From assembly GCF_003261235.1 (NCBI RefSeq), contig NZ_CP030085.1, positions 1,331,216 through 1,395,215 on the forward strand: a stretch of DNA of 64,000 nt, read 5' to 3'. This DNA is from Polynucleobacter paneuropaeus (GTDB taxonomy: Bacteria; Pseudomonadota; Gammaproteobacteria; Burkholderiales; Burkholderiaceae). Positions 1 through 7,854 of the stretch are shown piece by piece; positions within the stretch are counted from its first letter, which is position 1; the number at the start of each line of letters is the position of its first letter. A program made the position numbers and the translations under genes. The notes under the pieces were generated by a model, which saw nothing but the letters and a program-made list of their open reading frames with translations, searched no databases and was not told the DNA's origin.

Positions 1-1394
1 GGTCAGCCTGGAATGTACAAAACAATCCAGTAACCGAAGAAATTACTACAGCAGGTAGCGGTGGCGATCCTGCACTCGGTTTAGCTAAAGCAGTCGAGAT
101 GTGCAATAACAATGGTCACTGCCGTAAATTTGATGCCGGCGTGATGTGTCCTAGCTATCGCGTGACCCGAGATGAAAAAGATCTCACCCGCGGTCGTGCT
201 AATACCTTACGGCTTGCTTTATCGAATCAACTCGATACACACGATGAGCATTCACCATTAGGCAGCGATGCGATTAAAGAAGTCATGGATCTGTGCGTGA
301 GCTGCAAAGCTTGTCGACGTGAATGTCCAACCGGCGTTGACATGGCGAAGATGAAAATTGAGTTCTTGCATGCTTACAAGAAACGGGTTGGCTTCACTAT
401 GCGGGATTGGTTAGTCGCTGCCTTACCCAAGTACGCACCGATTATCAGCAATATCCCGGGCTTACCTGCTTTACTCAATCTACGAAATCACCTGCCTCCA
501 GTAGCGAAGCTACAAGAGTGGCTGATGGGTATCTCTGCACAAAGAAGTTTGCCGGTCTGGAAAAAAGAGACTCTCTGGAATGACAAATCTATTCTCCAAA
601 AGTTGCAATACAGCCCAGCAGAACTGCATCAAGATGGTAAAGGGGTAGTACTCCTAGCAGATAGCTTTAATGCCTATTTTGAAAACGAGAACCTACAGGC
701 TGCCATTCAAGTCCTTCAGGCTGCCGGCTATCGTGTTCATATTCCACAGAAAACCACTCAGGCCAAAACAAGCTCAACAAGCGCTTGCTCAAAAGAGTTT
801 TGTTGTGGTCGCACCTATCTTGCAGCAGGCATGGTCGATCAAGCCAAAGAGACATTAGGCGAATTAGTCGATTACTTGGTACCCTATGCGCAAGCTGGCA
901 TTCCGATTATTGGTCTCGAGCCCTCTTGCTTATTTACCCTCAAGGACGAAGCCTTAGTAATGGGCTTTGGTGATAAAGCGATTACCGTAAGCAAACAAGC
1001 GCAACTCTTAGAAGAATTTTTAGCAGCGCAAGCCAAAGACAATAAGCTGAGTCTGAATCTGAAGGCAGCGACTCGACCTGTACTCTTTCATGGTCACTGC
1101 CACCAAAAAGCCTTTGCTGCTGTGACTCCTGCGCTGGAGCTACTCAAACTCATTCCTAATGCCAATCCAGAACTCATTGAGTCCTCCTGCTGCGGTATGG
1201 CAGGTAGCTTTGGTTATGAGAGTGAGCACATCACTGTATCCAAACAAATGGCAGAGATGAGTCTTCTACCTACCATCAGAAAGTCGCCCAATAGCTGGAT
1301 AGTCGCAGATGGCACGAGTTGCCGCCATCAAATTACCGATGGTACGCAAAGAGATGCAGTGCACATTGCCAAAATTCTGGCGGCCCATCTATAA
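1..1394 (+). CDS. FAD-linked oxidase, C-terminal Fe-S half (partial, 5' end outside window)
   Basis: The reading frame is open from the left window edge, so the first ATG at 99 is internal and the gene begins upstream. The visible part is the iron-sulfur half of the large FAD-binding plus (Fe-S)-binding oxidoreductases related to glycolate oxidase and D-lactate dehydrogenase. Cluster ligands lie in CNNNGHCRKF followed by VMCPSY, and in CVSCKACRRECPTGVD. The later CCG-type motifs EFCCGRTY, HGHCHQK and ESSCCGMAGSFG are typical of heterodisulfide-reductase-like/GlpC domains. Known members oxidise 2-hydroxyacids and pass electrons to the membrane. The substrate cannot be told without the N-terminal FAD domain. 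Confidence 0.85.
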   Translation, partial: SAWNVQNNPVTEEITTAGSGGDPALGLAKAVEMCNNNGHCRKFDAGVMCPSYRVTRDEKDLTRGRANTLRLALSNQLDTHDEHSPLGSDAIKEVMDLCVSCKACRRECPTGVDMAKMKIEFLHAYKKRVGFTMRDWLVAALPKYAPIISNIPGLPALLNLRNHLPPVAKLQEWLMGISAQRSLPVWKKETLWNDKSILQKLQYSPAELHQDGKGVVLLADSFNAYFENENLQAAIQVLQAAGYRVHIPQKTTQAKTSSTSACSKEFCCGRTYLAAGMVDQAKETLGELVDYLVPYAQAGIPIIGLEPSCLFTLKDEALVMGFGDKAITVSKQAQLLEEFLAAQAKDNKLSLNLKAATRPVLFHGHCHQKAFAAVTPALELLKLIPNANPELIESSCCGMAGSFGYESEHITVSKQMAEMSLLPTIRKSPNSWIVADGTSCRHQITDGTQRDAVHIAKILAAHL

Positions 1395-1466
1395 GCAATT
1401 CTGCTAAATAAATCCCCCTGCATCTAAGGGGACGTATGAATTTCTTGAAACTCATAAAGCTAAAAT

Positions 1467-1488
1467 AACTCCTCAGCCAAGGAGTTTT
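1467..1488 (+). terminator. Possible intrinsic terminator
   Basis: A perfect 7-bp stem, AACTCCT/AGGAGTT, with a 6-nt loop ends in a short T run. It could terminate the upstream oxidase gene. The T tract is only four bases, so strength is doubtful. Confidence 0.45.
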
Positions 1489-1490
1489 AG

Positions 1491-1667
1491 ATCATCAAAG
1501 AAATACAGAAATTAAAAGTCTTCGATATTGCCCATTTTCTTGATGGTGAAGAAGTCCTGACTGAATACCTCTTACAAGTTACGCAGAATGGCGATACTGA
1601 TGAGCTAATTTGGGTTCTTTGTCATATAGCTAGAACCGAATCCAGCCTTCAAATTAGCCCTCCCTAA
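1491..1667 (+). pseudogene. Remnant of an HI1420/HigA-like addiction-module antidote gene
   Basis: An open stretch of 58 codons starts immediately after a stop codon and has no ATG, GTG or TTG near its 5' end. The translation includes KVFDIAHFLDGEEVLTEYL and NGDTDELIWVLCHIAR, which matches my memory of the N-terminal half of the 'putative addiction module antidote protein' family (full members are about 95-100 aa). The helix-turn-helix C-terminal half is missing; the frame ends after SLQISPP. It therefore looks like an antitoxin gene truncated at the 3' side and lacking a start. No matching toxin is beside it. It lies directly upstream of an intact TA pair. Confidence 0.6.
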
Positions 1668-1685
1668 ATATGAATAATTTCATAA

Positions 1686-1718
1686 ATTCATGCTATCATG
1701 CATTCATGCGGCATGAAT
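1686..1718 (+). promoter_or_regulatory. Operator repeats of the downstream TA operon
   Basis: The octamer ATTCATGC occurs at 1686-1693 and again at 1702-1709. Its inverse GCATGAAT follows at 1711-1718, giving a perfect 8+1+8 palindrome at 1702-1718, 13 bp before the antitoxin ATG. Repeats in this position are the usual binding sites for antitoxin autoregulation. That role is inferred. Confidence 0.7.
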
Positions 1719-1731
1719 ACAGGAGAATGCT

Positions 1732-2022
1732 ATGGGCATAGTTATAGATCGCCAGGTTATTAAATCCATAGGGTCGAGTGGACAGATATCCCTTGGTAAA
1801 GAGTATGCGGGACGTCAGGTTTTAATCGAAAACCCAGAGCCCGGTGTTTGGGTTATCAAAACAGCTACTGTTATTCCAGACAATGAGAAATGGATGCATA
1901 CACCAGCAGCCAAAAAGAACCTCAGTAACGCCCTAGCCTGGGCTGAAAAAACACCTGCAAGAGCAAGCGATCTCACTAAATTAAAAATGAATAAAACTCA
2001 TGTCGCGAAACGCAAGGCCTGA
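1732..2022 (+). CDS. Antitoxin of a type II TA pair
   Basis: The protein has 96 aa. An AGGAG ribosome site lies just ahead of the ATG. The N-terminal 45 residues (IDRQVIKSIGSSGQISLGKEY, then VLIENPEPGVWVIKT) have the look of a short beta-rich AbrB/SpoVT-like DNA-binding fold. The C-terminal half is lysine-rich and probably wraps the toxin. Its 3' end overlaps the toxin gene by 23 nt, indicating translational coupling. The family name is not certain; the antitoxin role rests on gene order, size, overlap and the palindromic operator. Confidence 0.65.
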   Translation: MGIVIDRQVIKSIGSSGQISLGKEYAGRQVLIENPEPGVWVIKTATVIPDNEKWMHTPAAKKNLSNALAWAEKTPARASDLTKLKMNKTHVAKRKA

Positions 2023-2329
2023 ATTATTCATCGAACTAGATCTCAACAGCCCTGTCTTTCAATCAACCTGGGATGACTTGGAACTGATTGAACAAGAAAA
2101 AGCAGTAGCGACTTTTGAAAAAATTACACAGCTAACATGGAACCAAGCCTATCGCGATAAGGGCTTGAAATGGGAGAAAATTCACAGTATTCAACCTCCC
2201 AAAGGCGTAGAAGCGCTGTATTCATTTAGAGTAAGCAAATCAATTCGTGGAATTGGCTTTAGACAAGATCATTTTTTAAGGGTTTTATGGATTGAGCCTG
2301 ATCATGATGCTGCTTATGGAAAAAAGTAA
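2000..2329 (+). CDS. RelE/ParE-superfamily toxin (probable mRNA interferase)
   Basis: The 109-aa protein ends with a core typical of RelE-fold toxins: ALYSFRVSKSIRGIGF followed by FLRVLWIEPDHDAAYGKK, where a strand is followed by the HPDHD-like end. Members of this fold cleave mRNA on the ribosome or act on gyrase. The start lies inside the antitoxin gene (23 nt overlap). It probably forms a complex with the antitoxin that binds the palindrome at 1702-1718. The exact subfamily is not recognised. Confidence 0.65.
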   Translation: MSRNARPELFIELDLNSPVFQSTWDDLELIEQEKAVATFEKITQLTWNQAYRDKGLKWEKIHSIQPPKGVEALYSFRVSKSIRGIGFRQDHFLRVLWIEPDHDAAYGKK

Positions 2330-2347
2330 CACCCACTATTGAGAGTC

Positions 2348-2689
2348 TCAACTCAAAGCTCCATAAAGAATCATCAGCAAAGTCCCCAGAAATAAAGCCG
2401 GGGTCAAGAGACGTCCAGGTCTATAAAGAGTCAGCCCAAGACTCAATCCGCAAATCAGAATCCGGGTCCAAACCGGCACGGTTTCTAATAAGCCGACGGG
2501 TAATAAAATTAATCGAATGGTTAAGGCTGCTACCATCGCATAGGTGACTGCTGAGAGCCAACGGAAGATCTCACTATCTTGATGAATGTGGCTCGAGAGC
2601 AAGACGCCAATTGCGCGACAGATATAAGTGCCAACACAGGCACCAATCAGAGCAGCCCCCAAAGACCATCCGCTTAGCATGTTATGCAT
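2348..2689 (-). CDS. azlD: AzlD-family branched-chain amino acid exporter subunit
   Basis: This 113-aa, strongly hydrophobic protein has about four membrane segments and the AzlD features TYICRAIGVLL near the N-terminus and VTYAMVAALTIRLI in the middle. AzlD is the small partner of AzlC in the LIV-E-type exporter that moves valine, isoleucine or leucine out of the cell. The start codon overlaps the azlC stop (TAATG), so the two are translated together. Length fits the family. Confidence 0.85.
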   Translation of the reverse strand: MHNMLSGWSLGAALIGACVGTYICRAIGVLLSSHIHQDSEIFRWLSAVTYAMVAALTIRLILLPVGLLETVPVWTRILICGLSLGLTLYRPGRLLTPALFLGTLLMILYGALS

Positions 2690-3474
2690 TAGCCGATCAC
2701 CCCTGGTTTCTTGCGCAAGACCTTACGATCAATATAGTAGGCAATCGTTCCAGCAATGACTGCAGAAGCGAGTAGACTGGTATCGCGGTCGATAAAATAA
2801 AAGATGGGGCCTAAGATGCAGCCTAAGCCAATCGCAATTCGATTGATCCAGGGCTTGACCTCTGCAAAAGTTAATAAGAAAAATAAAGGGTTGATAAAGA
2901 CGAGGCCAAGTGTCACTGCAGTTGGCACAAGCGCTGCTAAGTAATAACCCAAGATCGTTGCAGGAATACTAATTAACCAACAGACCAAACCAAAGCCAAC
3001 AAAATAACTCAGGCGATGCTTGACTTCAATACTTGAAAACTCGCGCATAGAAATAGCCCATGCGGTCATCGCCAATAGATGCACAGAGGCATAGAGATTT
3101 TTATTACGGTCCCGATCATGTAGCTGCGGAAATAAAGAAACCGTCATCGTAATAAAGCGGGTAGAAGTTAAGGTTACCGCCAAGATGATCGGCAATACTG
3201 AGGCTCCGCCAAGGACCATCTCCATGAGAACGACTTGGCCAGGCAAAGCAAACATCAGCAGCGTACTGAGCGCTGGGAACCACATATCTAGGCCGCTCGT
3301 TTTACCCATTGCTCCAAAACCCACCATGCCCGCAAACAGGACAATTGCAGGTGCACCAGCAGCATTCTTGAGCCCAGTTCGAAAAGCATCCTGGCGATTC
3401 TTGAAGCGCTCAGAAACGGATTTTTCTAGAGCTAACTCACCTGGATCTATATAGGGCTGCTGGGGTGATGACAT
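2689..3474 (-). CDS. azlC: AzlC-family branched-chain amino acid exporter subunit
   Basis: I chose the start at MSSPQQPYID, which leaves 261 aa. The longer frame to 3567 would run into queG and adds 31 residues unlike the family. The protein has the AzlC signature region GAPAIVLFAGMVGFGAMGK, about six to eight membrane segments, and a basic C-terminal end. It sits between queG (19 nt upstream) and azlD (1-nt overlap). With AzlD it forms an inner-membrane exporter for branched-chain amino acids; the specificity is family knowledge. Confidence 0.85.
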   Translation of the reverse strand: MSSPQQPYIDPGELALEKSVSERFKNRQDAFRTGLKNAAGAPAIVLFAGMVGFGAMGKTSGLDMWFPALSTLLMFALPGQVVLMEMVLGGASVLPIILAVTLTSTRFITMTVSLFPQLHDRDRNKNLYASVHLLAMTAWAISMREFSSIEVKHRLSYFVGFGLVCWLISIPATILGYYLAALVPTAVTLGLVFINPLFFLLTFAEVKPWINRIAIGLGCILGPIFYFIDRDTSLLASAVIAGTIAYYIDRKVLRKKPGVIG

Positions 3475-3493
3475 AGCACTATTGTAAAAGGGT

Positions 3494-4621
3494 TTATACG
3501 GAATGATTAGACTGAGCCAAGGCCCATTCAATATGCTCAACGACAAGTGGTGGCGTATCAGCAGCAATATCTAAGGCGGCAATGAGCGCTTCCCGAATAC
3601 CTTTTTTTTCTTCTTCAGGCGTATCTGAACCCAATGCATTGCCCAGTGCTACTGCTAAATTGCGACGCCACTTCGCATAGCCAATGCGCCGTATCGCACT
3701 GCCCTCATGATTGCGTTCAAACTGAACTTCAGTCCACGACCATAACTCTAAAAGTGAGGCACTACCCAAGCCATTACGAACTGCAAAATCAGGTAAGGTA
3801 CTGCGCTGTGCAAATTTATTCCAGGGGCAAATGAGTTGGCAGTCATCGCAGCCATACACGCGGTTACCCATTGCTTTGCGAAACTCAATTGGGATAAGGT
3901 CGGGATTCTCAATCGTCAAATAAGAGATACACCGTCTTGCATCCAATGCATATGGTGCAGTAATGGCTTGTGTAGGACAGATATCAATACATGCACTGCA
4001 GCTCCCACAATGGTCTTCGATTTCTGTATCCAGTGGCAAAGGTATATCGACCAAGATCTCACCCAAGAAAAAAGTGGATCCTGCTTCTCTGTTGAGTAAT
4101 AAAGTATGTTTACCGCGCCAACCCAATCCTGCTTTGCGAGCCAGCTCAACCTCCATTAATGGTGCAGAGTCGGTAAAGACGCGATAGCCAAAAGAACCAA
4201 TCCTTGCTTCAATAGATTTTGCAAAATCTTGTAATCGCTGGCGCAAGATCTTGTGATAGTCACGACCGCGGGCGTAGATTGAGACTACCGCTTGATCGGG
4301 CTGAGCAAGACGCTGCCACTCTTGCTCAAAATCAACTTCGGGCGGTACATAGTTCATGCGTACACAAATCACTCGAGTAGTACCAGGCAAAAGTAGTTGC
4401 GGATCTGAGCGGAGCGCAGCATGGCGTTGCATATATTCCATATGACCATGGCGCCCGGCAGCAAGCCACTCTCGCAATTTATTCGTAGCCTCACCTAAAT
4501 GGGTGTCGGTCACACGGACATCATCAAAACCAATGGCCCTGGCCTCTCCATCAAGCCATTGGCGTAACGAACCCAGTTGGGCGCTATCCAAGGTGGAGGG
4601 AGAAGATGAAGGTGAGCTCAT
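3494..4621 (-). CDS. queG: Epoxyqueuosine reductase QueG
   Basis: The 375-aa cytosolic enzyme catalyses the last step of queuosine formation, reducing epoxyqueuosine to queuosine in tRNA with cobalamin and two 4Fe-4S clusters. Cluster ligands are visible as CGSCSACIDICPTQA (around residues 205-220) and GCDDCQLICPW (around 255-265). The family motif FTDSAPLMEVELARKAGLGW lies before them, and length matches. It is divergent from tsaE, a common Burkholderiales arrangement, and heads the queG-azlC-azlD run. Confidence 0.95.
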   Translation of the reverse strand: MSSPSSSPSTLDSAQLGSLRQWLDGEARAIGFDDVRVTDTHLGEATNKLREWLAAGRHGHMEYMQRHAALRSDPQLLLPGTTRVICVRMNYVPPEVDFEQEWQRLAQPDQAVVSIYARGRDYHKILRQRLQDFAKSIEARIGSFGYRVFTDSAPLMEVELARKAGLGWRGKHTLLLNREAGSTFFLGEILVDIPLPLDTEIEDHCGSCSACIDICPTQAITAPYALDARRCISYLTIENPDLIPIEFRKAMGNRVYGCDDCQLICPWNKFAQRSTLPDFAVRNGLGSASLLELWSWTEVQFERNHEGSAIRRIGYAKWRRNLAVALGNALGSDTPEEEKKGIREALIAALDIAADTPPLVVEHIEWALAQSNHSV

Positions 4622-4666
4622 GAATTAAGAATGTATAGCAATAATTGAATAAACTAGGCAAATACT

Positions 4667-5173
4667 ATGACCCAGAGCCAAACCCAGATAAAGCATTGTA
4701 GGCAAGAAAGTGAGACTGCAGCTCTAGCCCAGTCTTTGGGGAATGCCCTCGTCAAAGTCCTAACAAGCAATATCAACCATCATCTCAATATTGCCCTCAT
4801 CGGCGATCTAGGGGCTGGGAAGACCACTTTTGCACGTTATCTTATTCAAGGGATGGGACATCTTGGCAAAGTGAAGAGCCCGACATATGCGCTGTGTGAA
4901 CCTTATCCAATTAATCTAGATCAGCAGCTGCTGACAGTCCATCACTTTGACCTCTATCGCATGCACTCTCCCCTCGAGTGGCAAGAGGCAGGTTTTACGG
5001 AATACTTTGATGCGCCAGGATTGTGTTTAGTCGAGTGGCCCGAGAAAGCAGAAAACACCCTGCCACCGTTTGATCTGCAGATGACATTGACTGCTGGCAA
5101 TACCGAGCCTGAAAGAGTCATTACGCTACAAGCCAAGAGCATCCTTGGCGAGCAATTACTAAAGCAGATCTAA
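4667..5173 (+). CDS. tsaE: tRNA t6A biosynthesis ATPase TsaE
   Basis: The 168-aa P-loop protein has Walker A GDLGAGKTTFARYLI, then SPTYALCEPY, HHFDLYRM and CLVEWPEKAEN, the full set of TsaE (YjeE) motifs. It works with TsaB and TsaD to place threonylcarbamoyl on A37 of ANN-decoding tRNAs. The gene is 6 nt upstream of the amidase gene, a pairing widespread in proteobacteria. The N-terminus is slightly extended relative to E. coli. Confidence 0.93.
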   Translation: MTQSQTQIKHCRQESETAALAQSLGNALVKVLTSNINHHLNIALIGDLGAGKTTFARYLIQGMGHLGKVKSPTYALCEPYPINLDQQLLTVHHFDLYRMHSPLEWQEAGFTEYFDAPGLCLVEWPEKAENTLPPFDLQMTLTAGNTEPERVITLQAKSILGEQLLKQI

Positions 5174-5179
5174 ACGTTC

Positions 5180-6514
5180 ATGAAAAAGCCCACTACACCA
5201 GCCAATCTCTCGAGACGTCAGCATCTCAAGACTTCGGCCAAGCTCTTGGGTTTTGTTCTCCTCTTAGGTGAGATGGACATTGCCTGGGGTGCCAAGATTC
5301 TGGGAGTGCGAATGTGGCCTTCAGAAGATTACACACGTATCACACTGGAGTCGGATACCCCTCTGCCCATTACTCAGCAAATGCTGACCAATCCCGATCG
5401 CTTAGTAGTCGATGTCCAGAACCTAGAACTCAATCCCACTCTCAAAGATATTGTGGCTAAAGTAAAACCCAACGACCCGTATGTGTCGCAAATTCGGGTG
5501 GGGCAATATCAGCCGAATGTTGTGCGCTTAGTCTTTGACCTCAAAGAGCCAGTGAAGCCGCAACTCTTTACCCTTGATCCGATTGGCGAGTATCAATACC
5601 GCATGGTGTTTGATCTTTACCCTACTACCCCACCTGATCCTTTAATGGAGTTAGTCAAAAGTAGTGCGCGCAAAGAGCAAGCACTCGTTAAATCCAATGA
5701 AGAGATTGATCAGATAGCCCAATTTGCCAATAAACCAGAAAAAGGTTCGCCAGTTGCCCAGGCCATTCCGGATGTCAAAGCCCCTCCAGCAACTGCCAAG
5801 TACAAGCGATTAATCACGATTGCGATTGATGCAGGGCATGGTGGTGAAGATCCTGGTGCCATAGGAGCAGCCGGCTCTAGAGAAAAGAATGTGGTGCTCT
5901 CGATTGCCAAGCGCCTCAATCAAAAGATTGAGAACGAAGACTATATGCGCCCTTTTTTAACTAGAGATGGTGATTACTTTGTCCCACTTCATGTCAGAGT
6001 CAGAAAAGCCCGTGCGGTGCAAGCTGATTTATTTGTATCGATTCATGCGGATGCTTTTATTGAAAGAAATGCTAAGGGTGCCTCAGTCTTTGCACTCTCG
6101 CAAATGGGGGCATCAAGTACTACCGCCAGATGGATGGCCAATAAAGAGAATGCTTCAGACCTGATTGGGGGGATCAATATCAAGACTCAAGATCGACAAG
6201 TGGCCAATCTCTTGCTCGATATGTCGACCACTGCTCAGATCAATGATTCGCTGCAGGTTGGCAATGCAGTTTTGAGACAAATTGGTGGTTTTGCAGCGCT
6301 TCATAAAGGCAAAGTAGAGCAAGCTAGCTTTGCAGTACTCAAAGCGCCGGATATTCCCTCGATCTTGGTCGAGACCGCCTTTATCAGCAATCCGCAAGAG
6401 GAGGCCAGACTCAATGATGATGCATATCAGGACCGAATTGCGGAGGCTATTTTGAAGGGAATTAAAGATTATTTCTCAAAGAATCCGCCAGTGGCAAGAC
6501 GGGTGAACTCCTAA
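5180..6514 (+). CDS. amiC: N-acetylmuramoyl-L-alanine amidase (AmiC type, Tat-exported)
   Basis: The 444-aa protein starts with a twin-arginine signal (SRRQHLK followed by a hydrophobic stretch), then an AMIN domain (about 38-150), a linker, and an Amidase_3 catalytic domain (about 210-435). Zinc-binding and catalytic motifs are IAIDAGHGGEDPGAIG, SREKNVVLSIAKRL, LFVSIHADAF and ILVETAFISNPQEE. The enzyme cuts the stem peptide from peptidoglycan at the septum so that daughter cells separate. It forms a probable operon with tsaE. Confidence 0.93.
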   Translation: MKKPTTPANLSRRQHLKTSAKLLGFVLLLGEMDIAWGAKILGVRMWPSEDYTRITLESDTPLPITQQMLTNPDRLVVDVQNLELNPTLKDIVAKVKPNDPYVSQIRVGQYQPNVVRLVFDLKEPVKPQLFTLDPIGEYQYRMVFDLYPTTPPDPLMELVKSSARKEQALVKSNEEIDQIAQFANKPEKGSPVAQAIPDVKAPPATAKYKRLITIAIDAGHGGEDPGAIGAAGSREKNVVLSIAKRLNQKIENEDYMRPFLTRDGDYFVPLHVRVRKARAVQADLFVSIHADAFIERNAKGASVFALSQMGASSTTARWMANKENASDLIGGINIKTQDRQVANLLLDMSTTAQINDSLQVGNAVLRQIGGFAALHKGKVEQASFAVLKAPDIPSILVETAFISNPQEEARLNDDAYQDRIAEAILKGIKDYFSKNPPVARRVNS

Positions 6515-6562
6515 GCAAGGGGCTAGAAAGGCAGGGCCCGCAAGAGCCACTGAAGAAGTCGC

Positions 6563-6577
6563 AAGTCTTGCTATAAT
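6563..6577 (+). promoter_or_regulatory. Extended -10 promoter of tRNA-Lys
   Basis: A consensus TATAAT at 6572-6577 is preceded by TG at the extended -10 position (TGCTATAAT), 12 nt before the mature tRNA 5' end. No good -35 hexamer is visible, which fits an extended -10 promoter. Confidence 0.7.
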
Positions 6578-6589
6578 TTCCGTTTTACC

Positions 6590-6665
6590 GGGTCGGTAGC
6601 TCAGTCGGTAGAGCAGCGGACTTTTAATCCGTTGGTCGCGAGTTCGAATCTCGCCCGACCCACCA
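6590..6665 (+). tRNA. tRNA-Lys (anticodon TTT)
   Basis: This 76-nt cloverleaf has acceptor GGGTCGG/CCGACCC, D-arm TAGCTCAGTCGGTAGAGCA, an anticodon loop CTTTTAA with anticodon TTT, T-loop GTTCGAATC and an encoded CCA end. It closely resembles E. coli tRNA-Lys(UUU). It lies between the amiC stop and an intrinsic terminator, with its own promoter. Confidence 0.98.
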
Positions 6666-6672
6666 GTTATAC

Positions 6673-6698
6673 AAAAGCCACCCTTGGGTGGCTTTTTT
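6673..6698 (+). terminator. Intrinsic terminator after tRNA-Lys
   Basis: A perfect stem GCCACCC/GGGTGGC with a 2-nt apex is followed by six T residues. The A run on the 5' side makes it potentially bidirectional, so it may also end the convergent tautomerase transcript. Confidence 0.9.
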
Positions 6699-6720
6699 CT
6701 TTTAGCCTTAATATCGTTCA

Positions 6721-6903
6721 CTAGTCACTCCAAAGCTTGCCTGCAGTAGCCCAGTCAGACTTTTTGACATCTTGGTAGATCACATCTACTGACTCAGCTG
6801 AACAGCCCATAATTTCTACTGCTGCCTCAGTAATCGCGATGGCATAGTCGCGCTTTACCTCATTACTCCGACCTTCAAATAATTGAATTTGTATCAATGG
6901 CAT
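6721..6903 (-). CDS. 4-oxalocrotonate tautomerase family protein
   Basis: The 60-aa protein starts MPLIQIQLFEGRS. After Met removal Pro1 would be the catalytic base, as in 4-OT enzymes, and the length equals the 4-OT subunit. The VDVIYQDVKKSDWATAGK segment is the usual C-terminal part. Such enzymes isomerise enol/keto acids in aromatic or other acid breakdown; the substrate here is unknown. It is 21 nt downstream of the class II aldolase gene on the same strand, so the two may be cotranscribed. Confidence 0.88.
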   Translation of the reverse strand: MPLIQIQLFEGRSNEVKRDYAIAITEAAVEIMGCSAESVDVIYQDVKKSDWATAGKLWSD

Positions 6904-6924
6904 AGTGACTCCTCTTATTAAATA

Positions 6925-7701
6925 CTAAGAATTTAACAACCAGCGCTGATATGCTGGCCACTCTATTTGACCCTCAAGATCGCCATCCATACAAAGCTGA
7001 TCGAAGGTTCTGCTACAGACTTGATCATCAGGAAAAGCAATACTATTTAAGTCAAGAATTTTTAACTGAATAGAACAGGCTTTATCTAGAGTATGCATCA
7101 GATAAAACGCCTGCTGAATTGTTACCCCACAAACAAGACTGCCATGATTTCTTAATAACATCGCTTTTTTATTTGATAAGTTAGCTATCAGCTCTTTCTG
7201 CTCCTGCGAAGATAATGCTAATCCCTGATATGGATGGTAGGCAATATCTTGATAAAAACGCATTGCGTGTTGCGACAAAGGCAATAATCCTCGAATTTGC
7301 GCTGATAAAGCAATGCTAGATTCATTGTGCAAGTGAAAGATACAGAGAGCATCTTTCCGAGCTGCATGAACAGCGCCATGTATTACAAAACCCGAGATAT
7401 TGACTGGTCCAGATCCCTGCAATATATTGCCTTTGGTATCAACTTTAACCAAGTTCAATGGAGTTACCTCATCAAACCTAAGACCAAATTGATTAATGAG
7501 GTAGGCATTAGACTCATTTGGTAACGCTGCAGAGATGTGAGTATAGATGCCATCATCCCAGTTCATTTTGGCAGCCAATCGATAGCATGTTGCTAAATCG
7601 ATTCTAGTTTGGATTTCTGCCGATGAGAGTGCACCCAATCGATTCCAGGATTGCTTATCAATAGAGAAGTAATTTTCAATATCAGCCGTGAGCATTGCCA
7701 A
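6925..7701 (-). CDS. Class II aldolase/adducin family protein
   Basis: The 258-aa protein has the fold motifs of class II aldolases: THISAALP near residue 55, an AVHAARKDALCIFHLHN region with the metal-ligand HxH, and MLLRNHGSLVCG. These bind a divalent metal used in aldol cleavage of sugar phosphates or similar compounds. It resembles the catabolic adducin-like members, whose substrates are mostly undefined. A second possible start is at MLTADI, two codons downstream. The tautomerase follows on the same strand. Confidence 0.85.
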   Translation of the reverse strand: MAMLTADIENYFSIDKQSWNRLGALSSAEIQTRIDLATCYRLAAKMNWDDGIYTHISAALPNESNAYLINQFGLRFDEVTPLNLVKVDTKGNILQGSGPVNISGFVIHGAVHAARKDALCIFHLHNESSIALSAQIRGLLPLSQHAMRFYQDIAYHPYQGLALSSQEQKELIANLSNKKAMLLRNHGSLVCGVTIQQAFYLMHTLDKACSIQLKILDLNSIAFPDDQVCSRTFDQLCMDGDLEGQIEWPAYQRWLLNS

Positions 7702-7854
7702 AGTATATTTTAGGAACTATAAAATTGCCTGTCATACAGACTTTTCGGCAAATCCTGAGGCTGGTAGGCTGATGGCACAAAGCTGAATCACCCGAATCTG
7801 ATGTTTAAACATGATGAATGATTATTAACTAATCAGACAAACAGATGCGATCGC

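Noticed and set aside
3475..3567. Longer AzlC start at 3567
   Set aside because: The extra 31 residues lie over the queG 3' end and are not typical of AzlC; MSSPQQ is a better start.
6476..6721. Minus-strand 81-codon frame across tRNA-Lys
   Set aside because: It contains GEIRTRDQRIKSPLLYRLSY, the well-known artefact from translating the antisense strand of a tRNA gene.
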